Shown: positions 1 through 14,839, counted from the first letter of the stretch. The stretch: 64,000 bases of DNA from Pseudomonas sp. 8Z (GCF_902506535.1 NZ_LR733825.1:933206-997205), one strand, 5' to 3'. Numbers and translations are program-made. The notes: generated by a model from the letters alone, not told the origin.

Positions 1-785
1 ATGCGCGCGATGTTCGCGCTCTGTTCTTTTAGTTCGCGCTCGTAGATAGCCGCGAAACGACGCATTTTTTCCACGATGTGATCACGACCCAGCAACATCT
101 CAATGCGCTGCCCGCTGGCATTCTCAGTGGCCGAAAGGAACCAGCTACCGCGCTCACGCAATTGCAGGCCAACCACGGTAAAGCCCATTGGCCGCAGCAA
201 CTGGCTAAGGATCTGGTACTGCTGCATGACCTGCGGTTGCGCGCGCTTGGGGCCGGACAACTGAGGCAGATGCTGATAGTTGTTCAGCTCCTGCGGGGCG
301 AACGCCTGACCCTGGTTATTGAGCAGCGCCTCATCACCCCAGCGGGCGATGGGCAATTGCTCTTCCAGGCGCACATCGATCTGATCCGGCCACACCCGAC
401 GCACTTCGGCGTGGGCGATCCAGGGCATGCGCTCGAGTTCTTCACGCATGCTGCGCAGGTCGACACTGAAGAAGTTGCCCTGGGTGTAGGGCGCAATGCG
501 CCGCTGCACCGCTTCCTGGCTGACATAGGCCAGATCGCCCTGCACGCTGATGCGCGCAATCGGACGATCAGCGTAAGGCAGCAGGCGCTGTGCGCCCTCG
601 TAGGCACCAAAGCCCAGGCCAACCAGCAGCAACGGCCAGCCCAGACGCGCAACCCAGGAAAAGTCAGCTTTGGGCAGGCGCAGGCGCACTGGCTCCTTGG
701 CTACCATACGGCTGGCGCCACGCGGTACGGGCTTGCCGCGTAGCGGCGCCCTCAGCGAGTCTTGATGACGCACGGCCGTGACCAT
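1..785 (-). CDS. ftsQ: Cell division protein FtsQ (3' end outside window)
   Basis: FtsQ is a single-pass inner membrane protein that links early and late divisome proteins through the FtsQLB complex. The frame is open from an ATG at 785 to the window edge, giving 261 codons; the C-terminus is missing. A basic cytoplasmic N-terminus of about 40 residues is followed by one hydrophobic segment and then a POTRA-like domain ([20 protein letters not shown]). The later stretch [20 protein letters not shown] is typical of Pseudomonas FtsQ. The start is supported by GAGGGG seven bases upstream. It lies 3 nt after ddlB, the usual last-mur to fts order. ftsA and ftsZ would be expected beyond the edge. 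Confidence 0.95.
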   Translation of the reverse strand, partial: MVTAVRHQDSLRAPLRGKPVPRGASRMVAKEPVRLRLPKADFSWVARLGWPLLLVGLGFGAYEGAQRLLPYADRPIARISVQGDLAYVSQEAVQRRIAPYTQGNFFSVDLRSMREELERMPWIAHAEVRRVWPDQIDVRLEEQLPIARWGDEALLNNQGQAFAPQELNNYQHLPQLSGPKRAQPQVMQQYQILSQLLRPMGFTVVGLQLRERGSWFLSATENASGQRIEMLLGRDHIVEKMRRFAAIYERELKEQSANIAR

Positions 786-788
786 GAC

Positions 789-3161
<2,373 letters not shown>

Positions 3162-3169
<8 letters not shown>

Positions 3170-4232
3170 GGGCCACCTCCAGGCAGATGTCGACCACCGT
3201 GCGGGTGGCATCGGGCTTGGCCAGACGACGCGCGGTGGCGCCCATGACGTTGAGTTTTTCCAGGTGCATCAGAACCTCGGTGAGCTGCGCGGCGAGCTTG
3301 GCCGCGTCAGTGGCATGTTGCGCAAGAAGGACGGCAGCGCCCTCCTTCGCCAGGTATTGGGCATTGCGGCTCTGGTGATCGTCGATGGCGTGCGGCAGCG
3401 GCACAAGGAACGACGGCAGGCCAGCGGCAGCCAGCTCGCTGACAGTCAGCGCACCGGCGCGGCAAATGACGAGATCGGCCCAACCATAGGCACGCGCCAT
3501 GTCCTTGATGAAGGGCGCGACCTCGGCTTCGACCGCAGCTTCGCGATAACGCTCCGCGGTGATATCAAAATGCTGCTTTCCAGCCTGATGGAAGACCTGC
3601 GGGCGGATATCGCCAGGCAGTTTTTCCAGGGCGGCGGGCAGCAGTTTGTTCAGTGGCTCGGCGCCCAGGCTGCCACCGAGCACCAGCAGCTTCGGCTTGC
3701 GCCCGGCCAGCGGCTCGCGCGGGGTCTCCAAGAACAGCTCCTCGCGCACAGGATTGCCCGTGCTGCGGCGCTTGTCGGACGCGGCGAAGGTATTCGGGAA
3801 AGCCTCGCAGATGCGCGTGGCGATATGCGACAGCAAGCGGTTGGCGGTACCGGCGACGGCGTTCTGCTCGTGGATGATCAGCGGCACACCAGCCATGCGC
3901 GCGGCCAGGCCGCCCGGCCCGGTGACGTAACCGCCCATGCCGAGCACGCACACCGGCTGCAACTCACGCACGATGCGACGCGCCTGCAACAGCGAACGCA
4001 GCAACTGGAACGGCGCCTTGAGCAGGGACAGCTTGCCCTTGCCACGCAGACCGCTGACGTTGATCAGATGCAGCGGCAGACCCGCCTGCGGCACCAGCTC
4101 GTTCTCGATGCCGCGCGGCGTACCCAGCCAGTGCACGGTATAACCCCGCGCCTGGAACTCGCGCGCGCAAGCCAGCGCCGGGAACACGTGCCCGCCAGTG
4201 CCGCCGGCCATGATCAGGACGTTACCGCGCAT
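3162..4232 (-). CDS. murG: Lipid II synthase, UDP-GlcNAc transferase (MurG)
   Basis: Peripheral inner-membrane glycosyltransferase (GT28) that adds GlcNAc to lipid I, giving lipid II. The 356-residue protein begins [20 protein letters not shown], with the GGTGGH glycine loop at 10-15; HEQNAVAG and the C-terminal donor-site stretch [17 protein letters not shown] follow. The ATG at 4232 overlaps the end of ftsW by 11 nt; a longer frame to 4298 has no family support. It lies between ftsW and murC, in the standard dcw order. Confidence 0.97.
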
Positions 4233-5454
4233 GACGAGGCTCCTCAAGGACGAAGGATGGTGGCTCGATGGCGAAATCCGACTCATCGAACTCCACATCC
4301 TCGTTGCCCAGCACGTGCCGGCTTTCCCACTCGATACGCAGCAGGATCGCCAGGCTGATGCAGCAGATCACCAGGGACGAACCACCATAGCTAAGGAACG
4401 GCAGGGTCAGACCCTTGGTCGGCAGCAGGCCGGTGTTCACCCCGATGTTGATGAGGAACTGGCCGATCCACAGGAACGACAGACCGTAGGCGACGTAGGC
4501 AGAGAACAACTGTTTGGCCTTCTCGGCCCACAGGCCGATGTACAGGCCGCGTATGCAAACGAAGACGAACAACGCCAGGGTCAGCAGCGAGCCGACCAGG
4601 CCCAGCTCCTCGGCTAGCACCGAGAAGACGAAGTCAGTATGCGCTTCGGGCAGGTAGAACTGCTTCTGCACACTGTTGCCCAGGCCGACGCCGAACCATT
4701 CGCCACGGCCAAAGGCGATCAATGCCTGGGTTAGCTGATAACCGGAGCCGTACTGATCGGCCCAGGGATCGGTAAAGGTGATCAGACGCTGCAGGCGGTA
4801 TTCCTGGGTCTGCACCAGGACGAACACCGCACCCACAGCCAGCGCCACCATCAGGCCGAAGCGCAGCAAGCCGACACCGCCGAGGAACAGCATGGCCATG
4901 GCCGAGCCCATCATCACCACGGTGGCACCGAAGTCAGGCTCCAGCAGCAGCAGGCCGGCCATCGGCAGCAGGACGATAAAGGGCTTGAAGAAGCCCATCC
5001 AGCTTTCGCGCACCTCTTCCTGGCGCCGCACCAGATAGCCGGAGAGATAGACCACGACGAAGACCTTGGCGATTTCCGAAGGCTGCACGTTGAACGCGCC
5101 GAAGCCTATCCAGCGCCGCGCACCGTTGACCTCCCGGCCAATCCCCGGAATCAGCACCAGCACCAGCAGGGCGAAGGCCGCCAGCAACATCATCCAGCCA
5201 TAGCGCTGCCAGAAGCTCATGGGGATCATCAGCACCACGCCGGCCACGCCCAGGCCAATCACCAGATAAATGATGTGACGGATCATGTGGTACAGCGGGT
5301 TGCCAGACAGCGCCGCCGCTACCTCGGACGAGGCCGAGGTGATCATCACCAGGCCGAGGCCCAGCAAACCCAGGCAGCCGGCCAGCATCGGGAAGTCGAG
5401 ATCCAGGCCACGCCCCAGCAGCGGCGACGGACGAACGCGCAGGAAGCCCAGCAT
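4222..5454 (-). CDS. ftsW: SEDS peptidoglycan glycosyltransferase FtsW
   Basis: Polytopic SEDS-family protein that polymerises lipid II at the septum together with FtsI. The 410 residues contain about ten hydrophobic segments. Conserved SEDS stretches are visible: IGFGAFNVQPSEIAKVFVV, LLLEPDFGATVVMMG (containing the essential Asp region), and LPEAHTDFVFSVLAEELGL. It starts with ATG at 5454, sharing one base with the murD stop (TGATG). The C-terminal cytoplasmic tail is acidic (NEDVEFDESDFA). It partners with ftsI of the same transcript. Confidence 0.96.
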   Translation of the reverse strand: MLGFLRVRPSPLLGRGLDLDFPMLAGCLGLLGLGLVMITSASSEVAAALSGNPLYHMIRHIIYLVIGLGVAGVVLMIPMSFWQRYGWMMLLAAFALLVLVLIPGIGREVNGARRWIGFGAFNVQPSEIAKVFVVVYLSGYLVRRQEEVRESWMGFFKPFIVLLPMAGLLLLEPDFGATVVMMGSAMAMLFLGGVGLLRFGLMVALAVGAVFVLVQTQEYRLQRLITFTDPWADQYGSGYQLTQALIAFGRGEWFGVGLGNSVQKQFYLPEAHTDFVFSVLAEELGLVGSLLTLALFVFVCIRGLYIGLWAEKAKQLFSAYVAYGLSFLWIGQFLINIGVNTGLLPTKGLTLPFLSYGGSSLVICCISLAILLRIEWESRHVLGNEDVEFDESDFAIEPPSFVLEEPRHAR

Positions 5455-6800
5455 CAGGCGAGCCCTCCCACGGCCTGGGCGAACAGACGCCCACGTTCTT
5501 CGAAGTTCTTGAACATATCCAGGCTGGCACAGGCCGGCGACAGCAGCACGGCATCACCGGCCTCGGCCAGTTCGCTGCAGCGCTGCACCGCTTCGTCGAG
5601 AGTCTGTACGCGCACCAGCGGCGCGGCATCGCCCAGAGCGGTTGCGATCAGCTCGGCATCACGGCCCAGCAACACCACGGCGCGGCAGAAGCGGGCGACC
5701 GGCTGTTTCAGGGCAGAGAAATCGGCGCCTTTACCATCGCCACCGGCGATCAGCACCAGCTTGCCGGCGATGTCCGCGCCCAGACCTTCGATGGCCGCCA
5801 GCGCCGCGCCGACATTGGTGGCCTTGGAATCGTCGTAATAGTTCACCCCGGCGCGCTCACCGACCCACTGGCAGCGGTGCGGCAAACCGGCGAACTGACG
5901 CAAGGTGGCAAGCATGGCATCCATCGGAAGGCCAACGGCATGCCCCAGGGCCAGCGCCGCCAGGGCGTTGGACTGATTGTGCGCGCCGCGAATCTTCAGC
6001 TCGCTCACCGGCAGCAGCGCCTCGAAGCGAAACGCCAGGGATTTCTCGCCGTTCTCTTCGAGCAGGCCGAAGCGTTTGAAGTCGGGTTTGCCCAGACCGA
6101 ATTCCCAGCAGGTCACCTGGTCGGTGATCAACGGACGCGACAGCGGATCGTCACGGTTCACCACCACCTGACGCGCGCCACGGAAGATCCGGTGCTTGGC
6201 CAGGTGATAAGCCGGCAGCCCGCTGTAGCGATCCATGTGGTCTTCGCTGATGTTCAGGCAGGTGGCCACTTCGGCATTGAGCTGGTCGGTGGTTTCCAAC
6301 TGAAAGCTGGACAGCTCCAGCACATACAGCTCGACATCATCGACCAAGAGATCCAGCGCCGGCGTGCCGAGGTTGCCACCGACAGCGACTCGCTTGCCGG
6401 CAGCAGCGGCCATCTCACCGACCAGGGTGGTGACGGTGCTTTTGGCGTTGGAGCCAGTGATGGCGACGATCGGCGCCTTGGCGTGGCGGGCGAACAGGTC
6501 GATGTCGCCGGACAGCTTCACGCCACGTGCGGCCGCTTCGGCCAGAGCCGGGGTCGCGATTGCCAGGCCCGGACTCACGTACAGCTCCGAGGCGCGGCAG
6601 AGAAAATCCACGTCCAGCTCGCCACAGCGCACTTCCACCTGTGGGTAGTCGCGCTTGAGCGTTTCCAGCTCCGGCGGATTCGCGCGCGTGTCGGCCACGG
6701 CAAAGCGCACGCCCTGACGCGCCAGGAAGCGCACCAGGGACATGCCGCTCTTGCCGAGGCCGACAACGATGCGGAATTGGTCGGAAGCGATCAACGTCAC
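5454..6800 (-). CDS. murD: UDP-MurNAc-L-alanine--D-glutamate ligase (MurD)
   Basis: Adds D-Glu, the second stem-peptide residue, in the cytoplasm. The Mur ligase P-loop GSNAKST is at residues 116-122. SEDHMDRY, YYDDSKATNVGA and the C-terminal LLSPACASLDMFKNFEERG are MurD hallmarks. The start is taken as GTG at 6800, giving 448 residues: GAGG sits 9 nt upstream, while the alternative TTG at 6806 would have only 3 nt to that site. It begins 6 nt after the mraY stop and shares one base with ftsW. Confidence 0.95.
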   Translation of the reverse strand: MTLIASDQFRIVVGLGKSGMSLVRFLARQGVRFAVADTRANPPELETLKRDYPQVEVRCGELDVDFLCRASELYVSPGLAIATPALAEAAARGVKLSGDIDLFARHAKAPIVAITGSNAKSTVTTLVGEMAAAAGKRVAVGGNLGTPALDLLVDDVELYVLELSSFQLETTDQLNAEVATCLNISEDHMDRYSGLPAYHLAKHRIFRGARQVVVNRDDPLSRPLITDQVTCWEFGLGKPDFKRFGLLEENGEKSLAFRFEALLPVSELKIRGAHNQSNALAALALGHAVGLPMDAMLATLRQFAGLPHRCQWVGERAGVNYYDDSKATNVGAALAAIEGLGADIAGKLVLIAGGDGKGADFSALKQPVARFCRAVVLLGRDAELIATALGDAAPLVRVQTLDEAVQRCSELAEAGDAVLLSPACASLDMFKNFEERGRLFAQAVGGLA

Positions 6801-6806
6801 GCGCAA

Positions 6807-7889
6807 TTACCTCAGTTTCAGGGTGGCCAGGCCGATCAGCACGAGAATCACGGTGATGATCCAGAAGCGGACGATCACGCGTGGCTCGGGCCAGCCCTTG
6901 AGTTCGAAATGGTGATGAATCGGTGCCATACGGAACACGCGCTTGCCGGTCAGTTTGAAGCTGGCGACCTGGATGATCACCGACAGGGTTTCCATGACGA
7001 ACACACCACCCATGATGAACAACACGACTTCCTGGCGGACGATCACCGCGATGGTGCCCAGCGCGGCGCCGAGCGCCAGCGCGCCGACATCACCCATGAA
7101 CACCTGTGCCGGGTAGGTGTTGAACCACAGGAAACCGAGGCCGGCCCCTACCAGCGCGGCGCAGAACACGATCAGCTCACCAGCGCCCGGCACGTACGGA
7201 ATCAGCAGGTAATCGGCGAATTTGATGTTGCCCGACAGGTAGCAGAAGATCGCCAGCGCACCCGCCACCATCACGGTCGGCAGGATAGCCAGGCCGTCGA
7301 GGCCGTCGGTGAGGTTCACCGCGTTGCTCGAACCGACGATGACGAAGTAGGTCAGCACCACGAAGCCGACACCCAGCGGGATACTCACATCTTTGAGCAG
7401 CGGCAGGATCAGGGTGGTTTCCACCGGGCTCTGCGCAGTCATATAAAGGAAGACAGCAGCGGCCAGGCCGAATACCGACTGCCAGAAATACTTCCAGCGA
7501 CTCGGCAGGCCGCGCGAGTTCTTCTCGATCACCTTGCGGTAGTCGTCGACCCAGCCGATGGCACCGAACGCCAAAGTCACAGCCAGCACCACCCACACGT
7601 AGCGGTTGGACAAGTCAGCCCAGAGCAGCGTGCTGACGGCAATGGCAGTGAGAATCAGCGCGCCGCCCATGGTCGGCGTGCCTTTCTTCGACAGGTGCGA
7701 TTGCGGGCCATCGTTACGCACAGCCTGGCCGATCTGACGCACCTGCAGGGTGCGGATCATCCATGGGCCAAGCCACAGCGACAGCGCCAGGGCGGTGAGC
7801 ACGCCGAGAATGCCGCGCAGGGTCAGGTATTGAAAGACCGCGAAGCCCTTGTGTAACTGTTGCAGGTACTCCGCCAGCAGCAGCAGCAT
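6807..7889 (-). CDS. mraY: Phospho-MurNAc-pentapeptide transferase (MraY)
   Basis: Integral membrane enzyme that moves phospho-MurNAc-pentapeptide to undecaprenyl phosphate, forming lipid I. The 360-residue length is typical. Active-site aspartates are seen in GWVDDYRK (D115, D116) and [11 protein letters not shown] (about 189-199), and [11 protein letters not shown] near the C-terminus is the family HHH motif. About ten transmembrane segments are visible. Its ATG follows the murF TAA with no gap (TAAATG), so coupled translation is likely. Confidence 0.97.
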   Translation of the reverse strand: MLLLLAEYLQQLHKGFAVFQYLTLRGILGVLTALALSLWLGPWMIRTLQVRQIGQAVRNDGPQSHLSKKGTPTMGGALILTAIAVSTLLWADLSNRYVWVVLAVTLAFGAIGWVDDYRKVIEKNSRGLPSRWKYFWQSVFGLAAAVFLYMTAQSPVETTLILPLLKDVSIPLGVGFVVLTYFVIVGSSNAVNLTDGLDGLAILPTVMVAGALAIFCYLSGNIKFADYLLIPYVPGAGELIVFCAALVGAGLGFLWFNTYPAQVFMGDVGALALGAALGTIAVIVRQEVVLFIMGGVFVMETLSVIIQVASFKLTGKRVFRMAPIHHHFELKGWPEPRVIVRFWIITVILVLIGLATLKLR

Positions 7890-9260
7890 TTAGTGAATCT
7901 CCCCCGATACGTCGCACAGCGCCGCCACGACCTTGTCCATGGCTGCGCTGCGAGAACCTTTGATTAGTAGTGTGCTGCCAGCCTGCTCGGCGCGAAGCGC
8001 TGCGATCAGCTCGGCTTGATCAACGAAATGGCGGCCTTTTGAACCGAACGCCTCGACGGCGTGACGCATCAGCGGGCCGACGGCATACAGCGCATCGACC
8101 TTGCCCGCAGCATGGCGCCCAACATCGCGATGGCCCTGCTCGGCCCACTCGCCCAGCTCGCCCATATCTCCCAACACCAGGACGGTGCGGCCGGAGAAGC
8201 CGGCGAGTATATCCACCGCCGCGCACATCGACACGGGGTTGGCGTTGTAGCTGTCATCGATCACCCGCACGCCATCGGCGGTCAACTGCGCGACGGCGCG
8301 GCCCTTGACCGGCTGCAGGTTTTGCAGGCCTTCGACCATGGCGGCCAGCGGCATGCCCAGGGCATGAGCGGCGGCACAGGCGGCCAGGGCATTGGCGACG
8401 TTATGCTCACCAAGCAGGTTGAGTTGAATGCGGGCGCTACCGACCGGGCTGTGCAGCGTGAAGCCCTGGCAGCCACGTTGGTCACGGGCCAGTTCGGCAC
8501 CGTGGAAATCAGCTCGGGAATCGCGCAGGGCGAAGCTCAGCACCTTGCGCCCGAGCGCGCGACGCTGCCAGGTGGTGAAGGCCTTGTCATCCAGATTGAG
8601 CACGGCCACGCCATCATCAGGCAGGCCTTCGAGAATCTCGCCCTTGGCTTCGACGATCTTCTCCGGGCCGCCGAACTCACCGACGTGAGCATTGCCGGCG
8701 TTGGTGATGATGGCCACCTGCGGTCGGGTCAGGCTGACGGTGTAAGCGATTTCGCCAACGTGATTGGCACCCAGCTCGATCACGCCGGCGCGATGCACCG
8801 GCGCCAACTCCAGCAGGGTCAGCGGTGCGCCCAGATCGTTATTGAGGTTGCCACGCGTCGCCAGTACCGCGCCGTTCAGGCCAGCACGCAGAATGGCCGC
8901 GAGCATTTCCTTAACGCTGGTCTTGCCGCTGGAGCCCGTCACGGCAGCCAGCGGGCCAGTAAAGGCCTGACGATTGAGCGCCCCCAACTGGCCAAGAGCC
9001 AGGCGAGTATCGGCAACCAGCAGTTGTGGCAATGGCGCACCGATGACCTCGCGCTCGACCAGCGCGGCAACGGCGCCCTTGGCGGCGACTTCGTCCAGAT
9101 AGTCATGACCGTCGAAACGCGGCCCGGTCAATGCCACGAACAGTTGATCAGGCGCGATGGTGCGGCTGTCGGTGCCCACGGCGGAAAAGGCAACATCCGC
9201 GCCGATCACGCGCGCGCTCAAGTCGGCAGCGACTTCGCTGAGCAGCCAGGGCTTAAGCAT
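7890..9260 (-). CDS. murF: UDP-MurNAc-tripeptide--D-alanyl-D-alanine ligase (MurF)
   Basis: Adds the D-Ala-D-Ala dipeptide made by Ddl, completing the UDP-MurNAc-pentapeptide. The 456-residue protein shows the Mur N-terminal domain (STDSR-type GTDSRTIAPDQLF at 29-41), the P-loop GSSGKTS at 109-115, IDDSYNANPVSM in the C-terminal half and LVLGDMGELG. The ATG overlaps the murE stop by 8 nt. It precedes mraY directly, matching the order of the pathway. Confidence 0.97.
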   Translation of the reverse strand: MLKPWLLSEVAADLSARVIGADVAFSAVGTDSRTIAPDQLFVALTGPRFDGHDYLDEVAAKGAVAALVEREVIGAPLPQLLVADTRLALGQLGALNRQAFTGPLAAVTGSSGKTSVKEMLAAILRAGLNGAVLATRGNLNNDLGAPLTLLELAPVHRAGVIELGANHVGEIAYTVSLTRPQVAIITNAGNAHVGEFGGPEKIVEAKGEILEGLPDDGVAVLNLDDKAFTTWQRRALGRKVLSFALRDSRADFHGAELARDQRGCQGFTLHSPVGSARIQLNLLGEHNVANALAACAAAHALGMPLAAMVEGLQNLQPVKGRAVAQLTADGVRVIDDSYNANPVSMCAAVDILAGFSGRTVLVLGDMGELGEWAEQGHRDVGRHAAGKVDALYAVGPLMRHAVEAFGSKGRHFVDQAELIAALRAEQAGSTLLIKGSRSAAMDKVVAALCDVSGEIH

Positions 9261-10715
9261 GAACAGCCTCCCAGGCGGCTAGAGCCTTGTTCGCTTCGTT
9301 CAAATCGGAGAACGGCTGACGCACGCCCATGATTTCCTGGTAATCCTCATGGCCCTTGCCGGCCAACACCAACACGTCGCTGGCGGCAGCCTGGGCGATC
9401 AGCCGGGCGATGGCATCGCCACGACCATGAATGAACTGCACGCTTTCTGGCGCACTGAAACCAGCGCGAATACCTTCGATGATCTGCGCCGGGTCTTCGG
9501 TACGCGGGTTGTCGTCAGTGACCCACACCTCATCGGCGAGACGTTCAGCCACCGCAGCCATCAACGGACGCTTGCCGCGATCACGGTCGCCGCCGCAGCC
9601 GAACAGACACAGCAGGCGCCCCTCGACGTGCGGGCGCATGGCCTCCAGCACCTTTTCCAGAGCATCCGGGGTATGCGCGTAGTCGACCACCACCAACGGT
9701 TTGTCACCGCCGCCCAGGCGCTGCATGCGTCCAGCCGGGCCCTGCAACTGCGGCAGCACCTTGAGAATTTCGTCGAGGGCGTAGTCCATGCCCAACAGAG
9801 CGCCGACCACCGCCAGCAAGTTGCTCAGATTGAAACGCCCGAGCAGATTGCTGCGCAGCACTCCTTCACCACGCGGCGTAACCAGATGGGCGCGCACACC
9901 GTGATCGTCGAACTGCGCATCGCGGCAATACAGGTAGGCTTCGGGGCGCTCCAGGCTGTAACCGATCAGACGCGACTCGTGCGCCTGCGCGGCCAGCTCG
10001 CGACCGAAGGCGTCATCGAGATTGATTACCCGGCAACGCAGATTCGCCCAGGCAAACAACTTGGCCTTGGCGGCGCCATAAGCCTCCATGCTGCCGTGGT
10101 AATCAAGATGGTCGCGCGACAGGTTGGTGAACACCGCTACGTCAAACTCCAGCGCAGCGACACGCCCCTGATCCAAACCATGGGAGGAAACCTCCATGGC
10201 CACAGCGCGAGCACCGGCTTGCTTGAGCGAGGCCAGGGTGAACTGCAGCCCGACCGGGTCTGGCGTGGTGTGTTTGCTCTGCTCCAGCGCGCCGTAAAAA
10301 CCGTTGCCCAACGTGCCAACGATCCCACAGGGCTGACCAAGCAGATCCAGCGCTTGCGCCAGCAACTGGCTCACACTGGTCTTGCCGTTGGTACCGGTAA
10401 TGCCGACTAGATGCAGGGCACGGCTCGGCGCGCCGTAAAAACGTCCGGCAATCGCCGACAACTGACCAACCAGCCCCTTGACCGGCACCAGCACAGCGCT
10501 CTCGGCATGCATGTCTGGCGCGCCTGCGGCTTCATAGGCAACGGCGGCTGCACCACGGGCAATAGCGTCGGCAATGTGCACACGGCCATCTTGCTGGGTA
10601 CCCGGCACCGCCAGGAACAAATCGCCCGGACGCACCTTGCGGCTATCGAGCGTCAGCTCGCGCACCAGCACGCTGCTCTCGGCGGCCGGCAGCAGTTGAT
10701 TCAGCGGCATAGGCA

Positions 10716-10716
<1 letters not shown>
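9253..10716 (-). CDS. murE: UDP-MurNAc-tripeptide synthetase, meso-DAP adding (MurE)
   Basis: Adds meso-diaminopimelate to UDP-MurNAc-L-Ala-D-Glu. The P-loop GTNGKTS is at residues 108-114 and VVDYAHTPDALEKVL is the middle-domain signature. The DDNPRTE motif at about residue 400 contains DNPR, which is associated with choice of meso-DAP rather than lysine. The 487-residue length is as expected. ATG at 10716 shares a base with the ftsI stop (TGATG); a second ATG six bases downstream is an alternative start. Confidence 0.96.
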
Positions 10717-12729
<2,013 letters not shown>

Positions 12730-12733
<4 letters not shown>

Positions 12734-13680
12734 CGGAGCTTCTCCGCGACACGCATCACCGCACTGCGCGAGCGTGGGTTGACCTTGACCTCGGCATCGC
12801 TGGCGAACACCGGTTTGCCGATCAGCTTCAGACGCGGCTCGAAGGCCTTGGGAATAATCGGCAAATCACGCGGTAGCTTATCGGCCTCACCCTTGGCCTG
12901 GCGCTTCATGAACTGTTTGACGATACGATCTTCCAGGGAATGGAAGCTGATCACCACCAGGCGACCGCCGACTTCCAACGAATCCAGAGCAGCATCGAGA
13001 CCGCGTTCAAGGTCACCCAGCTCGTTGTTAACGTGGATACGAATGCCCTGAAAAGCCCGAGTTGCGGGATTTTTTCCCTTCTCCCAGGCTGGATTGGCGT
13101 CCGTGAGCACCTTAGCCAGGTCGGCCGTGCGCGTGAACGGCAGCTCGACCCGACGCAGCACCACGGCACGCGCCATGCGCTTGGCGAAACGCTCCTCGCC
13201 GTAATCCTTCATCACACGGGCGATTTCGCCTTCGTCAGCCGTGGCGATCCAATCAGCAGCACTGACGCCGACAGCCGGATTCATACGCATATCCAGCGGG
13301 CCGTCATTGAGAAAGCTGAAGCCACGCTCAGGATCGTCGAGTTGCGGCGACGACACCCCCAGATCTAGCAGAACACCGGAGATAGAGCCCGCCAGCCCGC
13401 GGACAGCAGCCTCATCGGAAAGTTCCGCAAAACTGCGCTGCACAACGACAAAGCGGCCGTCTTCGGCCGCTAGCGCTTCCCCGGTCGCGATGGCCAGGGG
13501 ATCCTTATCGAATCCCAATAGCCGTCCACCGGGGCCAAGCTTGTGCAAGATCATCCGGCTATGACCACCGCGACCGAAGGTGCCATCCACATAGCAACCG
13601 TCAGCGCGCACGGCAAGGGCCTCGACAGCTTCGTCGAGCAGCACGGTGATATGGCGGAAGTTGCTATCGGTCATGGTCAC
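12730..13680 (-). CDS. rsmH: 16S rRNA C1402 N4-methyltransferase RsmH
   Basis: Methylates N4 of cytidine 1402 in 16S rRNA, in the same P-site nucleotide that RsmI (14863-15726) methylates on the ribose. The SAM-binding motif [11 protein letters not shown] is at about 31-41; [14 protein letters not shown] [13 protein letters not shown] and the C-terminal [10 protein letters not shown] are signatures. The frame starts with GTG at 13680, overlapping mraZ by 4 nt (GTGA); an ATG at 13674 is an equally possible start and would give 314 residues. No clear ribosome site separates the two. Confidence 0.95.
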
Positions 13681-14132
13681 AGGATCAGGTCACGAAGTTC
13701 ATCGGAAAGCGCGCCAGGCTCTTTAATAGCGGCCAGGTCAGCTTCGGCTACGGCATTCCAGGCATCTTCATCCCAGAGTTGAAACTTGTTTAGCTGGCCC
13801 ACGAGCATGGCGCGTTTGTCCAGCTTGGCGTACTCACGAAGACGCGGGGGAACGAGGAAGCGACCACTGGCATCAAGCTCCAGATCCACCGCGTTACCGA
13901 TCAGTAAGCGTTGCAAGCGACGATTCTCCTCACGGAAAGAGGCCAGCTCGCGCAACTTGTTCTCGATAAGCTCCCATTCAGGCAAGGGATAAACGCAAAG
14001 ACAGGGATCAACAGCATCAATCGTGACGATGAGCTGACCACCACAACGCACAACGAGCTCATCGCGATACCGACTCGGCATCGCGAGGCGCCCTTTGGCG
14101 TCGAGACTAATGGCGTTAGCTCCGCGAAACAC
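13677..14132 (-). CDS. mraZ: Transcriptional regulator MraZ
   Basis: DNA-binding repressor of its own dcw operon. It contains two SpoVT/AbrB-like half-domains, [14 protein letters not shown] at 11-24 and [14 protein letters not shown] at 87-100, and forms ring-shaped oligomers in characterised family members. At 151 residues it is of normal length. GTG at 14132 is the start, with AGGGGAAG upstream. The direct repeats at 14164-14198 just upstream match the known MraZ box pattern, so autoregulation is likely. Confidence 0.95.
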   Translation of the reverse strand: MFRGANAISLDAKGRLAMPSRYRDELVVRCGGQLIVTIDAVDPCLCVYPLPEWELIENKLRELASFREENRRLQRLLIGNAVDLELDASGRFLVPPRLREYAKLDKRAMLVGQLNKFQLWDEDAWNAVAEADLAAIKEPGALSDELRDLIL

Positions 14133-14163
14133 GGCTGCGCTTCCCCTGTAATTAGCTTCCCAT

Positions 14164-14198
14164 GCCCATAAAAACCCACTTCATGCCACTTTCCACCA
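14164..14198 (-). promoter_or_regulatory. MraZ operator: four TGG-type repeats at 10-bp spacing
   Basis: On the minus strand, four pentamers TGGTG, TGGCA, TGGGT and TGGGC start exactly 10 bp apart (their first bases are at 14198, 14188, 14178 and 14168). Two match TGGGN perfectly and two have a GG core only. Known MraZ boxes are TGGGN repeats separated by 5 bp. They lie just downstream of the -10 element, where bound MraZ would block initiation. Confidence 0.75.
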
Positions 14199-14207
14199 CT
14201 TGCGCAC

Positions 14208-14237
14208 ACTATAGGAACGCGTGCGCCCCACCGTCAA
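14208..14237 (-). promoter_or_regulatory. Predicted sigma70 promoter of the dcw operon
   Basis: Minus-strand TTGACG (14232-14237) and TATAGT (14208-14213) are separated by 18 bp. This is close to the sigma70 consensus, upstream of mraZ and directly followed by the MraZ repeats. Confidence 0.7.
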
Positions 14238-14443
14238 GGCGGGCCAGAAGGGAAAAACCCTTACAGGACGGAGATTTAGCTCACGAAAAGAAAGGAAAAA
14301 GCGACACCCGAGCCAGCATCAGCAGGGTAAAAATCAAGCGCAGCAGGCCCCTGAAACCCAAACTTAAAGTGATTTCTTAGGAGTAAGATTTTTTCGGTAT
14401 CAGACGAGTGGAAGCTAGAAGCACATTGCGAGGGAAGAGGGGA
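14238..14443. other. Gene-free stretch between rnpB 3' end and dcw promoter
   Basis: No gene is supported here. A short hairpin TCTTA-GGAG-TAAGA with a T-run on the plus strand sits at 14375-14394, but no plus-strand gene reads into it. No convincing rnpB terminator with a minus-strand U-run was seen; processing by RNases may define the RNA end. Confidence 0.4.
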
Positions 14444-14802
14444 GGAGAGTCGATCTATAAGCCGGGTTCTGTCGAGGACAGCCATTCCTCTACGACGTAC
14501 ATCACTGCACATCTTTAGCAACCTACCCGGTTCCAGCGCGGGCCACGCCAATGGAACCCTATTTGGTCTTGCTCCGAGCGGGGTTTACCTAGCCACGGAC
14601 TGTTGCCAGCCGCGCGGTGCGCTCTTACCGCACCTTTTCACCCTTACCGGCACTTGCGTGCTTAGGCGGTTGTTTTCTGTGGCACTTTCCGTAGGCTCGC
14701 GCCTCCCAGGCGTTACCTGGCACTCTGCCCTATGGAGCCCGGACTTTCCTCCCCCTCGCCTCGCAAAGCGAAACGAAGCAGCGACTGTCCGATCGACTCT
14801 CC
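14444..14802 (-). ncRNA. rnpB: RNase P RNA (class A)
   Basis: Catalytic RNA of RNase P, which trims tRNA 5' leaders. The minus strand shows the class A conserved parts: the ends pair as helix P1 (GGAGAGTCGATC with GATCGACTCTCC), GAGGAAAGTCCGGGCTCC near the 5' end, GCCTAAGCAC, GGTGAAAAGGTGCGGTAAGAG, GTAAACCCC and the 3' AGAACCCGGCTTATAGATCG. The length of about 359 nt fits Pseudomonas. The ends are set from the P1 helix and are accurate to a few bases. Several short reading frames over this region are artefacts of the RNA gene. Confidence 0.97.
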
Positions 14803-14809
14803 GCCGCGT

Positions 14810-14838
14810 AGGGTACCGGGCATGATGGCAACCTGCAA
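14810..14838 (-). promoter_or_regulatory. Predicted rnpB promoter
   Basis: Minus-strand TTGCAG (14833-14838) and TACCCT (14810-14815) with a 17-bp spacer place the start of transcription at about 14803, matching the P1-defined 5' end of the RNA. Confidence 0.65.
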
Positions 14839-14839
14839 G

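Noticed and set aside
5877..7856. Long 659-codon plus-strand reading frame
   Set aside because: Antisense to murD and mraY, with low-complexity His/Gln/Asp-rich translation typical of the reverse strand of GC-rich genes.
14375..14394. Hairpin with T-run as rnpB terminator
   Set aside because: The T-run is on the plus strand while rnpB is transcribed on the minus strand; the stem is only 5 bp.
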